NCBI GenBank assembly: GCA_963682025.1
Contig: OY821519.1
Span: forward strand, 9,290,668-9,354,667
Origin: Cordilura impudica
Lineage: Eukaryota; Arthropoda; Insecta; Diptera; Scathophagidae
Length of the DNA: 64,000 bases
Direction of reading: 5' to 3'
In this document: positions 1 to 11,091 of the stretch, piece after piece
Position numbering within the stretch: the first letter of the stretch is position 1
How the letters are laid out: each line of letters begins with the position of its first letter
The notes under the pieces: generated by a model
Databases searched by the model: none
What the model was told of the DNA's origin: nothing
What the model saw: only the letters and a program-made list of their open reading frames with translations
Position numbers and translations under genes: made by a program

Positions 1-8
1 TATATTTA

Positions 9-354
9 CTAGCAGATTCCAGCCCTTGAAGTTCGAGTGAAAATTCTAGGAAATTTTATTTTTTCATTTATTAAATTACTGACCCAGATTTAGACAATTC
101 ACAATTCAACCCATTTTTTGGTTTATGTCCAAAATAATTTTTCACACATATCATTGTATAATTTTATGTACGTGTTAGTAGCAGCTTTAAATGAACATAA
201 CTCCAAAGAAATTTAAATATTTAAAAAAATGTAAATCTGGTGGACAGCTAAAAAGAAATACTTTTCAAATAAGATACGCTTGGTCAAAATGGGGAGAAAA
301 CTGTTTAACAAATCATCGGTCACAAGAAATCGCCTTACCTATTAATATTATAGA
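9..354 (-). mobile_element. Non-autonomous Helitron, ~350-bp copy
   Basis: On the minus strand this copy starts TCTATAATATTAATAGG and ends ...CTGCTAG followed by T, with a short CTCGAA-type hairpin about 11 bases before the terminus. TC at one end, hairpin plus CTAG at the other, and insertion between A and T are Helitron hallmarks. There is no coding capacity. The same element occurs at 7140, 23232, 27755, 45070, 45447, 45615, 51843 and 53031. Confidence 0.75.
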
Positions 355-1048
355 TATATACGAGTATATATACATATATGTGCATATATTTTATTGTATT
401 TATTTTTACTTTTTTATTTTTATTACAATATTTTTTTAAATTTTTATAAGTTTTTTTTTATTCTTATTAACTTTTTATTTTTTTTTTAATAAAATAATAA
501 AAATGTAACATAGTTTTATATATATTTTTTTCATAATTTATTGTATAATTTTTGCAAAAAGTGAAGTACTGAAGAGAATGAATCTGTACCGACAACTACA
601 TAGGTAACGCTGACAAATATAACATATAACGAAAAGCGATAAATACAAATTTCTTCAAAAAATTTTCAAAGCTAAAATTGAAGGTAAAATTGACCATCCT
701 TAAAAAATACTCAAGAATGACACTCTATCGTGATAAACTAAATCTCTAAATGCTGGCAAAAATAGAGAACTGATTTGTTTATTAATTATTATGATTTATA
801 TTATGATTTATTGTGATTTTTATAAATTGTATATAAATTATATATTGTAATTATCCAAAATTTTTAAAATTGTATCTGTATGATCGTTTACATCCGAATA
901 ACGGATTTGCAAATAAAGAAGAAGTATAATATTTAAATTTTTTTATTTTTTACATGATTTTATTTTTTTGTTAACTTATTTTTTTTATTAAATTCTTATT
1001 TTTGTTTTAATAAAATAAAATAAATGTGACATAGTTTTATATGTAATA
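355..1048. other. AT-rich non-coding stretch
   Basis: Runs of T and A with no convincing coding sequence. Open frames here are short and low in complexity. Nothing recognisable. Confidence 0.5.
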
Positions 1049-1255
1049 TCTGTGGTCAAAATAACTTTTTATATAAATGTAATGGGGCTTCATTACGACT
1101 TAGGTCAGATTGTTTTCATTAATAACTTTTTAGTAAACAGTGTTAGAGAAATGGGGATTTCACGCAAATATAAAGCGTTTTTAGTAGAATATGACAGCAA
1201 GCATAACTCAAATAGTTCTTAAGTGACTTAGGCGGTTATCGCTTGTGACCACAGA
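1049..1255. mobile_element. 207-bp MITE with TCTGTGGTCA inverted ends
   Basis: The ends TCTGTGGTCA and TGACCACAGA are exact inverted repeats and are flanked by TA on both sides (1047-1048 and 1256-1257), as expected for a Tc1/mariner-type insertion. There is no ORF. Its right end shares TCTGTGGT, ATAACCGC and GTC at matching spacing with the 737-bp MITE at 47784-48520, so the two are related families. Confidence 0.75.
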
Positions 1256-1471
1256 TATTTTTTATAATTTGTTGTATATGTATTAATTTTATTTATTTTT
1301 TAATCAAAAAATTTTTTTTTCTCATTTAATACATTTGTGTTTTTTGGACAATTAAAAAAAGGTATTTTCATTTGGTTAATTTTAAAAATCAAATTTAAAT
1401 ACAGATATTGTGAATTCCAGATAAAAATTCATGTAAGAATATTTGATAAAAATTCTTCATACATGCTCCCC

Positions 1472-1675
1472 TACACACAGAAAACAAAAATTCGTATTGT
1501 TCTAAAGTCTAACAACAGAACCATTATAAACCATTTTCTATTGCAATAAAATATTTGCTATTAAGATAACAGAATTGTGATCATAATCAACTCGGAATTC
1601 GGTTATTAACTTTATGGAAATTAGGTTTGGAATAAATCGCTGGACACAATGAATCTGTTGTCTCTCTGAATTTTA
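1472..1675. mobile_element. Short, degenerate copy of the CACACAGAAAA element
   Basis: Begins ACACACAGAAAAC and ends in a degenerate CAATGAATCTGTTGTCTCTC, resembling the ends of the elements at 13894-16117, 16694-18467 and 46617-46849. Non-coding, class not assigned. The right end is weak. Confidence 0.4.
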
Positions 1676-2090
1676 TTAGTCTTAATGAAAACATATTACG
1701 ATATTCCGAGTGAATTTCATACGATTTAAAAAAAAAGCAAAAACTTTAGAGAAATAATTAACTAACTTTTGTATGTCCTTTTTAATAAGCAAACTAAAGG
1801 AATTCCGTATAATGAACTAACACAACACAATCTTAATGTCTTTTTTATCACTAATTCCCAGGACGAATTTGTGTGATTCGTTCAGAAAAAGTTTTATCGA
1901 TCTTTATCATTTTATCAGTCCGGCATATTTGCAATAACGTATGAACTTTTTGGTATTTAATCAATTTCGTATAATGTTGCAATAACAGCACTACAGTTTT
2001 TAATAAAATCGTAAAATTTATTTAGAAATAATTAAGTTTAAAATTATATGATGTGCAACAACTGCTCACCTCAGTGACTTAGACCACTTT

Positions 2091-4412
2091 TGATGTGTAA
2101 ACATCTATACGCGCAGGGGGTAAATTTCAAAAACAGTGTAACGTGTAAGCGTATCATGTGAGTCGTAAGACAAAATCTGATTGTATTGGTGAAAAAATTA
2201 TGATGTTTGAAAATTAAAAATGAAAAATAAAAAATGAAAAAAAAAATTAAAAATAAAAAATTGAAAATGAAAAATAAAAAATTAAAAATTAAAAATGAAA
2301 AATAAAAAATGAAAAATGAAAAATTAAAAATGAAAAATTAAAAATAGAAAATGAAAAAAAAATTAAAAATTAAGAATAAAAAATGAAAAATAAAAAATGA
2401 AATATTAAAAATAAAAAATTAAAAATGAAAAATGAAAAATAAAAAATGAAAAATAAAAATGATAAAAAAAATGAGAAATGAAAAATAAAAAATTAAAAAT
2501 AAAAAATTAATAATGAAAAATAAAAATTGAAAAATGAAAAATGAAAAATGAAAAACGAAAAATGAAAAATAAAAAATGAATAATGAGAAATGAAAAATAA
2601 AAAAATGATAAAAAAATGAGAAATGAAAAATAAAAAAATTAAAAATAAAAAATGAATAATGAAAAATAAATTAAAAATGAAGAATGAAAAAAAAAATTGA
2701 AAAATGAAAAACGAAAAATGAAAAATGAAAAATAAAAAATTAAAAATTAAAAATTAATAATGAAAAATGAAAAATAAAAAATGAAAAATAAAAAAATTAT
2801 AAAAAAATGAGAAATGAAAAATAAAAAATGAATAATTAAAAATAAATTAAAAATGAAGAATGAAAAATGAAAAATAAAAATTGAAAAATGAAAAACGAAA
2901 AATGAAAAATAAAAAATGAAATATAAAAAATGAAAAATAAAAAATGAAAAATTAAAAATAAAAAATTAAAAATGAAAAATAAAAAGTGAAAAATGAAAAA
3001 AAAAATGAAACAAATGATAAAAAAAATAAGAAATTAAAAATAAATGAAAAATAAAAAATGAAAAATTAAAATTGAAAAATAAAAAATGAAAAATAAAAAA
3101 TGAAAAATTAAAAATGAAAAATAAAAATATGATAAAAAAATGAGAAATGAAAAATAAAAAATGAATAATGATAAATAAATTAAAAATGAAGAATGAAAAA
3201 TGAAAAATAAAAATTAAAAAATTAAAAACGAAAAATGAAAAATAAAAAATGAAAAATAAAAAATGAATAATGAAAAATGAAAAATAAAAAAATGATAAAA
3301 AAATGAGAAATGAATAATAAAAAATTAAAAATAAAAATTTAAAACTAAAAAAATTAAAAGTGAATAATGAAAAATAAAAAATGAAACATGAAAAATAAGA
3401 AATGAAAAATAAGAAATGAAAAACTAAAATTAAAAATGAATAATGGAAAATAAAAAATTAAAAATAAAAAATTAAATAAAAAAATTAAAAATAAAAAACG
3501 AAAAAAAAATGAAAATTGAAAAATAAAAATTGAGAAATAAAAATGAAAAATGAATAATAAAAAATTAAAACTAAAAAAATTTAAAATAAAAAATTAAAAA
3601 TAAAAAAATTAAACATGAAAAATAAGAAATGAAAAATTAAAATTAAAAATGAATAATGAAAAATAAAAAATGAATAATGAAAAATAAATTAAAAATGAAG
3701 AATGAAAAATGAAAAATAAAAATTGAAAAATGAAAAACGAAAACTGAAAAATGAAAAATAAAAAATGAAAAATGAAAAACGAAAAATGAGAAAAAAAAAT
3801 TAAAAAATGGAAAATAAAAAATTGAGAATAAAACTGAAAAATAAAAAATAAAAAATGAAAAATGAAAAATGAAAAATAAAAAATGAAAAATAAAAAAAAA
3901 AAAAATAAAAAGGAAAAATGAAAAATAAAAAATAAAAAATGAATAATAAAAAATTAAAACTAAAAAATGAAAAATAAAAAATGAAAAATAAAAAAATTAG
4001 ACATGAAAAATAAGAAATGAAAAATGAAAAACTAAAATTAAATATGAATAATGAAAAATAAAAAATAAAAAAATAAAAAATTAAATATAAAAAATGAAAA
4101 ATAAAAAATGAAAAAATAATGAAAATTGAAAAATAAAAATTGAGAAATAAAAAATTAAAAATGAAAATTAAAAAATGAAAAATTAAAAAAAAAAAAAATA
4201 AAAATTAAAAAAAAAATTTAAATGAAAAATGAAAAACGAAAAATTAAAAAAAAAAAACGAAAAATTAAAAAATTAAAAAATTAACCGGTTAAAATAATAA
4301 ATAATGATAATAATAAGTGATACGCTTTCTGTTTGATTTTAAGAAAATGCTATAAAAAAATCTTTAATTACTAGATGTTTACACATATCCCCTGCGATCA
4401 GACTCACATGAT
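2091..4412 (-). mobile_element. Array-bearing element, copy A (conserved ends around an AAAAATN heptamer array)
   Basis: The left end carries GATGTGTAAACATCTATACG followed by a G-run, then a CAATACAATCA-type block (seen here as TGATTGTATTG near 2180). The right end carries AGATGTTTACACATATCCCC and CTCACATGATTTTTT. These are the two ends seen at 9519-11064, but in the opposite order, so this copy is inverted. The interior (about 2205-4285) is almost entirely AAAAATG/AAAAATA/AAAAATT heptamers. No coding capacity. Confidence 0.6.
2205..4285. repeat. Degenerate AAAAATN heptamer satellite, ~2.1 kb
   Basis: Continuous tandem 7-mers of the form AAAAAT plus G, A or T, with local longer duplications (for example repeated GATAAAAAAATGAG blocks). 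It ends at a TTAACCGGTTAA palindrome near 4281. The monomer is the reverse complement of that in the arrays at 56 kb and 61-64 kb. Confidence 0.85.
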
Positions 4413-4608
4413 TTTTTTAATTATAGGTATATTGCGCTATTGCAATAAAAAAAAGTGAAATTATATTCGATTATAGTTTTCTAGCGAAATTCGATAATTC
4501 ACGATCATTCGCGTCATCTCTCATAATTTATTAACTGTTAATAAATATCATCGTCACGAATCTACAGTGAAAGTAATTTTGTTAAATTTTGTTGATTTGT
4601 CGAATTTT

Positions 4609-4985
4609 TGATACCCTCCACCTGGGCTTTGCCTTTACAAATAAATATATCAAATGTCAATAACATATTTAAAAAAGTAAAACATTTGATAAACTGAATA
4701 CTAAATTATTACAGCAAGCACACAGATTTTTTTGTATATTTTAGAGTTGTCTCCATATTTTAGGTCATATCTTGGCACAGTGCTGTCCGATTTATTCCAT
4801 TTTAAACACCAACTAGCTCGAAATAATGACAAATAAAATTTTCTTAATCTTGCACAGCTACATGGTTTATTTTGTGAGTGACTGCCGTTTTAAGAGACAG
4901 ACAGACAGACGGTCATCGCTATATCGACACGAATTGCTATAAGGATTGACAAACTTTTGCACAGTGGTGTGGAGGGTATAAAAAC
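4609..4985. mobile_element. Small interspersed repeat with ATACCCTCCAC ends and (GACA)n microsatellite
   Basis: ATACCCTCCACCTGG at the left and GTGTGGAGGGTAT at the right form an inverted repeat. The interior carries AGACAGACAGACAGACGG. The layout resembles the (GTCY)n elements at 8.6, 49 and 50 kb, but the ends differ. Non-coding. Confidence 0.5.
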
Positions 4986-6236
4986 CTCCTGCAAATTATT
5001 GGATATACTTACCCCTGTTTCAATCCGAGAGTTAAACAATTTCAAAAAAATAAAATTTTAGATTTTTGTTGAATTTTAGGAATATATTTTTTTTTTTGAT
5101 TTTTTTTTATTAAAAATTGTTTTTTTATGTAAAAAAAAATTAAATTGAAAATTAAATATAAAAAATTACAAAATTTTTTTTTTTGCGATTCCCGCCAAAG
5201 ATTAATGTGGAGATTATTTGAACTTTAATGATCAAACTGGTCCATATATGTTCACGTGCCATTTATGATCCATTTTTAGAAGAGAAGTTCTAAAAATATT
5301 ATGTGAGCGTTAGTATAGGAGCTAATTTGTAGGCTGAATTGCTGGTTAGATGTCAAAGTTCTTTTTTTTTCTTTAATAAATAAATTATGAAAATCCACAC
5401 TATTCAATGCTTAACCTTCTTTTCTCTGTTATGACTTTAATGTTTAATAAAAAATTCTTTTAAAATATATTTATTTGTATGTTTTGTTGTTAAGCTGCTT
5501 AATTTCAATTCATTAAATGAATTACCGCTGTTATATAATTTAAATCATGCTGACTTTTATGTTTACCCTGATCCAGTGAGTGTTAACAGTGTATTGTCCT
5601 TATTTTCATTTATGTATTTTGGTTGTTTTAAACTGATTAGCATACGAGTACGAGTAGTTAATGCAACAAGTCCTCTTATTGTTGTTGTTTAGGCTGCTCT
5701 TCCTTAAAATATTTAAATTTAATTGTGTTAATATTTATTCAAGTTTATTTTCATTTCGTTACGTTCAAATGTTGGTGCATTGGCGCGTGCGTATTTAGCA
5801 TAATTTTATGTATTTTATTTTTTATTTATTTTTTTTTTCGAAACAGGATTTTCGTTTTTATTAATTTTTTTTTCTCTTCTCTTAAATATTCAACACAACG
5901 TAGAAAAAGGAAGAGATAGAGAGTTTTTTTGTTCGCGTTTTCTCATTATCATAATCACTTAATATTCACCGTTATTTCACTAGACTAGACCATACAAATT
6001 TAAATTTAAATAATTTGTTTTCATTATTTTAAGTGGTTATGCCAAATTAAAACGAGGGTTATTGACTTGTGCCACTTTTGATGTTTAATGTTAATCGTAT
6101 TAATGTAATTTGATTTCTTTGAAAAAAAAAAAAAAAAACAGAACAGAAAAAAATTCTGTTAATAATCATTGCATATTTGTGAGGAATTCTTTTAATTATA
6201 TCCTATACGAGTTGTTGGTGAGGTTATGTGTTTGTG
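4986..6236. other. AT-rich non-coding stretch
   Basis: No coding sequence or recognisable repeat. Homopolymer A/T runs dominate, and the few open frames have the composition of translated AT noise. Confidence 0.5.
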
Positions 6237-6237
6237 C

Positions 6238-6368
6238 TGATATTGGTAACTACAAAAAAATATTTGAGATCAGCCTTTTACTATACCGATCGACTTATAA
6301 TCAATTGCTGAGTCGAATTAGCGATGTCCATCCGTCTGTCCGTCCATCTGTGTGTATCCATGTACACT
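6238..6368 (-). mobile_element. Diverged (GTCY)n element, fragment 1
   Basis: TTGGTAACTACAAAAAAATA and the downstream GTCCATCCGTCTGTCCGTCC block match the (GTCY)n-side end of the copies at 49.2 and 50.1 kb. The match stops at the start of the 6369-7582 repeat. The opposite end of the same element appears at 7583-7919, suggesting an interrupted copy. Confidence 0.55.
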
Positions 6369-7582
6369 AGAGTGGTCCTTGAAAATGAAAAGCCGATTTT
6401 GGGGATAGGTGGGGTCCAGTTTGTTACCTTTTAATATAAAACTAATAAATGTGAAGTTCGGGGACAATCGGATAAAGAAAAGGCGCACCGGAAATCGATT
6501 GAAAATTTCAAGTGTGTTTATATGGGGAAAATATGACGTTTTTTTTTTCAGATTTTACGAAAATTTCGTTCTATAGTTTAATTTTTTCGACAAGTTGTTA
6601 CAAGAATCGGGTTCACTATTAAATTATCTTTTCAAAAAGCTATAAAAATTCACAATCGAATAAAAACTCGCGAAGAAATAACAAATGCCCCAGACCACTT
6701 TTGTGCCAAAAAACACTAGGTCATGAAATGTGACGAAAATTTTTTCAACTCTAACAAATTGATTAAAGCCATATTTTTTTTTTGGTCTCTGTGCCTATAA
6801 GTACTCAGATATGAAGTCTGTTTTACTACGACGTTGCGCAATGAGACCGAAAATGGTAAATATTTTTGATAAAATTTGGAAACTCCTTTTTCAAGTTTTA
6901 ATAAATTTTCTTAAAATTTTAAAAAATGAATCTAGCACTTCAAAGTTTTGTTAAATATATGTTAAAGATCAACTGTGTGAATTTTTAAATAAACTCCTCT
7001 GCCAGAATTTTTTTTATAAATAATATTTTTTTTGCGGATTTCGAGAAAAATTAGTTTTTTTGTGAAATATTCAGTAAATGTACTCTTTCTAAATACTTTA
7101 TATCAAAAATTTATCAGTTTCCTACTTTTAAATGTTATATCTATAATATTAATAGGCTAGGCGATTTCTTGTGATCGATGTTTTGTTCTACCGCTTTTTC
7201 CCGATTTTGACCAAACGTATATTATTTGAAAGGTATTTCTTTTTAGCCGTTTTGCAGATTTACAGATTCTTAAATTTTTTCCTTTATTTTGAGTAAATTG
7301 CATTTAAAGTTGCTACTAACACATACATAAAATTATACAATGCTATGTGTGTGTTTATAATAATAAAAATGAGTTTGTTTTTTGTGTTGATTTGTGAATT
7401 GGCTATAATTGATTAGCACAGGGTCTTTATTTAATGGGTCTTTATTTAATGAAAAAGTTGATTTTCCTAGAATTTGCACTCGAATTTCGAGGGCTGGAAT
7501 CTGCAAGTTTAATCTTAATAGCCTAGGGTTTCGGAAAAAAATTATATGTCCCCATTATCCCTTTTGGACTTGGGGTCACATA
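6369..7582 (+). repeat. Dispersed non-coding repeat with AGAGTGGYC end
   Basis: About 840 bp of this stretch aligns by eye, in inverse orientation, to 19722-20560. Shared blocks include the stretch around GCCCCAGACCACTTTTGTGC and the stretch around CCCCATATAAACACTTGAAA on the complementary strand. No long frame is open. A Helitron (7140-7507) splits it; removing the Helitron restores the alignment. Family not recognised. Confidence 0.65.
7140..7507 (+). mobile_element. Non-autonomous Helitron, 368 bp
   Basis: Starts TCTATAATATTAATAGGC right after an A and ends ...CTCGAATTTCGAG, 11 bases, then CTGCAAG before T. The last bases CAAG are a mutated CTAG. The uninterrupted relative of the host repeat near 19790 shows the empty site, which places the insertion exactly between A and T with no target duplication. 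Confidence 0.85.
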
Positions 7583-7919
7583 TGACAGAAGCGATCTTCA
7601 CTTAAATCTATTAAAAACCAAAAAAATATTGTAAACAATTTTTTTTTACTTTGGTTTTCAATGTTTTTGAGAACAGTAAGTGACGACTAAATACGGTCAT
7701 ATTCGGTCCATTTTTTGCTCTTGTTCCCATACAAAAATAACATTAGATATGAACTTTTCATATCTGGACGCAACGAATTAACTATAAAAGCGCTAAAATT
7801 TGATTTATTCTTATATTCTTTATCCTGTTATTGCCTCAGTAAAAGATCAAATGATCGAATACCTTCCCTCGAAACGCATGTATAGTGGTCCAGACCAACT
7901 ATAATTTTCTTACTTGTTT
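7583..7919 (-). mobile_element. Diverged (GTCY)n element, fragment 2
   Basis: Contains GCGATCTTCACTTAAATCTA and ends GACCAACTATAATTTTCTTA CTTG, as in the palindrome-side ends at 49.9 and 50.8 kb. About 300 bp of the complete element's middle is missing between this and 6238-6368, where the 6369-7582 repeat sits. Confidence 0.5.
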
Positions 7920-8630
7920 TTTTTTTTTTTTTTGAATTTTATTGCATTCAAATTTCATTAATCGGTTTTTAAACAAAAGTTGTGATGATGATGTTTTATT
8001 TGTTTATATTCCAATCATTTTTGCTGCATATTAATTTTTTTTTTATGTAGACAAAGTAGTTCAAGAATTTCATAAGTCGACATTGCGTTACATTTAAGTT
8101 TTCTTGAATATATAAATATTTGATTATTTAGTTCAATATTGGTGTTTTTTTATATCGATTGCGGTGCAAAGTAGCGGTTTCTAAAGCAACTCAAAACGAT
8201 AATAAATTAAGAATACGATTTATGGAACACATACTAAAAATTAGTTATGATTTGGATTTAGAGTCTTTAGGATCAAATTTTTATTTGTCATCGATTTTTA
8301 AAATTTTAACGTCATTTTGTAGCTAATAATACAAATTGAGGTAGCCAAAAAATTAGGTTGCACTATTGCTAATTGTGGGCGTGGCATGCTGTTAAACTCA
8401 ACTGTCTTTTTAATTTCAGAAAAGGGTGCTTTTCAAGTATTTATTAAACTTATTTATTTTTGCTAAATTTCAAATTTAGTAGAATAGAACTTCTAGGGAA
8501 TAAAAGGGAACAAGGAACGTATACCACCTTGTGAAAGGTGAAAGTGTCCTCTTCAACCCTATATATACTTTTGCACCCGCCACGACCCGCCGGTGGAACA
8601 CTTTTTTAATTTTAATGAAATTACTCTAAA
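7920..8630. other. Non-coding stretch
   Basis: AT-rich with a slightly more GC-rich patch at 8515-8600. No coding frame, and no repeat shared with the rest of the window that I can see. Confidence 0.4.
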
Positions 8631-9432
8631 CAAGTAAGAAAATTATAGTCGGTCTAGACCGACTATACGATACCCTATACCATGCGTTTAGAGACCCTAT
8701 CTCTCAGGCCCAACTAACTGGATATAGAAAATAAGCATAAACCAAATTTGAGTGGGATTTTTATTAATTTTTTCAGCTGCAGATATGAAAAAGTTCATAT
8801 CGGATGCTATATCTATATGTGGAGTAGGCCCAAAAATGGACCGATCCTGACCATGTTTGGTAAAGTCTCTTGTATTTTGCAAAAATATATACAAACAAAA
8901 TTTGAGAAGAATCAGTGCAATATTTTTGTTTTTTGATAGATTTAAGTGAAGATCGGGAAGTAGCTCTATATATGGGGCCTATGACTAAGAGTTGTCCAAT
9001 AGGGATCATTTTTGGACTACTGATTAATGGATGAAATATATACATACAAACCCAATTTGACTAAGATTTGTATGATCATTTGGATCTTATGGCAATATAT
9101 GTTGATTTCATAGGGGTCATTTGTATGGGGGCTAGGTCTGAACATGGACCGATTCTCACCAATTTCAATAGTGTTCATCCCATGGCCGATAAAAGAACAA
9201 ATACCAATTTTCGTCAAAAAATATTCATATTTGCGACCTGCAGTTTGATTACAAGCTTTACATGGACACACAGACGGACGGACGGACGGACGGATATCGT
9301 TAAATCGAATCAGGTAGTGATTCTGATTCGATCGGTATAATTAAAGATGGGTGTAGGTCAAATATTTTTGGTTGTTACAAACAGCAGCACAAAGTCATTA
9401 TACCCAAACCACATCGTGGTATAGGGTATAAA
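8631..9432 (+). mobile_element. Complete (GTCY)n microsatellite element
   Basis: The left side has a perfect 24-bp palindrome at 8644-8667 (arms TATAGTCGGTCT and AGACCGACTATA) followed by ATACCCTATACCA. The right side ends TGGTATAGGGTAT, the inverse of that motif. A GACGGACGGACGGACGG microsatellite lies at about 9272-9293. Full copies in inverse orientation are at 49185-49949 and 50093-50860. The layout recalls mini-me/DINE-1-type dipteran elements carrying (GTCY)n; I cannot confirm the family. Short ORFs inside are by-products. Confidence 0.75.
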
Positions 9433-9466
9433 AATTTCATATTACGGTAACTTCAACAGCCCTATA

Positions 9467-9518
9467 AGGCCGAGGCCATGCAATGAGCGGCAAAGCGGCG
9501 AGCGGCAGAGCGATGAGC
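9467..9518. mobile_element. GAGCGGC-type terminal repeat, left part
   Basis: GGCCGAGGCCATGCAATGAG followed by repeated GCGGC motifs. Inverse counterpart at 11545-11596 (GCCGTTCATTGCGTGTCCTC and GGCC). Clusters of short subterminal motifs are typical of hAT-like elements, but no target duplication is visible, so the class is open. Confidence 0.5.
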
Positions 9519-11064
9519 GAAAAAAAATCATGTGAGCCCGATCACAAGGGAGATGTGTAAACATATAATAATTAAAGAAAACATCAACATCATATTTTCC
9601 AGTGCATAAAAAATAAGTCGATTATGCTGTTTTCTGAAATTCAATTGATGTTTTCTGAAATGCAATTGATGTTTTCTTAAATTCAATTGATGTTTTCTGA
9701 AATACAATTAATGTTTTCAGCAATTCAAATAATGCTTTTTGAAATTCAATTGATGTTTTCTGAAATTCTAATTATGTTTTCTGAAATTCAAATGATGTTT
9801 TCTGAAATACAATTGATGTTTTCTGAAATACAATTGATGTTTTCTGAAATTCTATTGATGCTTTCTGAAATTCAATTGATGTTTTCTGAAACTCGAATGA
9901 TGTTTTCTGAAATTATATTGATGTTTTCTGAAATTCTATTTATGTTTTCTGAAATTCAAATGATGTTTTCTGAAGTTATATTGATGGTTTCTGAAATACA
10001 ATTGATGTTTTCTGAAATTATATTGATGTTTTCTGAAATTCTATTGATGCTTTCTGAAATTCAATTGATGTTTTCTGAAACTCGAATGATGTTTTCTGAA
10101 ATCCTATTTATGTTTTCTGAAATTCAAATGATGTTTTCTGAAATTATATTGATGTTTTCTGAAATTCTATTTATGTTTTCTGAAATTCAAATGATGTTTT
10201 CTGAAATTATATTGATGGTTTCTGAATTGATGTTTTCTGAAACTCTAATGATGTTTTCTGAAATTATATTGATGTTTTCTGAAATTCTGTGTATGTTTTT
10301 TGAAATTCAAATGATGTTTTCTGAAATTATATTGATGTTTTATGAAATTCTATTTATGTTTTCTTCAATTCAAGTGATGTTTTCTGAAATTATATTGATG
10401 TTTTCTGAAATTCTATTTATGTTTTCTGAAATTCAAGTGAAGTTTTCTGAAATTCTATTGATGTTTTCTGAAATTCAATTGATGTTTTCTGAAACTCGAA
10501 TGATGTTTTCTGAAATTATATTGATGTTTTCTGAAATTCTATTTATGTTTTCTGAAATTCAAATGATGTTTTCTGAAATTATATTGATGTTTTCTGAAAT
10601 TCTATTTATGTTTTCTGAAATTCAAATGATGTTTTCTGAAACTCGAATGATGTTTTCTGAAATTATATTGATGTTTTCTGAAATTCTATTTATGTTTTCT
10701 GAAATTCAAGTGATGTTTTCTGAAATTCTATTGATGTTGTCTGAAATTCAATTGATGTTTTCTGAAACTCGAATGATGTTTTCTGAAATTATATTGATGT
10801 TTTCTGAAATTCTATTTATGTCTTCTGGAATTCAAATGATGTTTTCTGAAATTATATTGATGTTTTCTGAAATACAATTGATGTTTTTTGAAAGACAATT
10901 GGAAAATGTTTTGAAAAGAACATATCATAATTTTTTCACCAATACAATCATAAGTCACACAGCGTTATCTGCTTCAGCTCACACCGATATGAGTTACGCT
11001 GTTTTTGTGATTGTATTGTGAAATAGAAATTTACCCCCCTGCGCGTATAGATGTTTACACATCA
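9519..11064 (+). mobile_element. Array-bearing element, copy B (21-bp minisatellite core)
   Basis: Left end: AAAATCATGTGAGCCCGATC and GGGAGATGTGTAAACAT. Right end: CAATACAATCA, spacer, TGATTGTATTG, then CCCCCCTGCGCGTATAG and ATGTTTACACATC. The same ends flank copy A (inverted) and are partly seen in copies C and D. The core is a 21-bp minisatellite rather than the heptamer array. The element lies between GAGCGGC-type repeats and so may have inserted into one. Confidence 0.65.
9625..10905 (+). repeat. 21-bp minisatellite, about 60 units
   Basis: The unit is close to TTTTCTGAAATTCAATTGAT plus G. Substitutions cluster in the AATTCAATT half, while TTTTCTGAAA is strongly kept. Because 21 is a multiple of three and most units lack in-frame stops, one frame stays open for more than 400 codons as MFSEI-type repeats. 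I treat that as a by-product of the period, not a gene. Confidence 0.9.
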
Positions 11065-11091
11065 AAAAATTATAACATATGAACTACTACT

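Noticed and set aside
6110..6370. Frame ending RISDVHPSVRPSVCIHVH as a protein
   Set aside because: The end is the translated (GTCY)n microsatellite; the start is a poly-A run.
9625..10905. Possible CRISPR-like array
   Set aside because: Units are contiguous 21-mers without unique spacers, in a eukaryotic genome, with no cas genes.
9687..11021. 444-codon open frame of MFSEIQL-type repeats
   Set aside because: It is the translation of a 21-bp minisatellite; the period being a multiple of three keeps it open. No non-repeat domain, and its end lies in the conserved terminus of the element.
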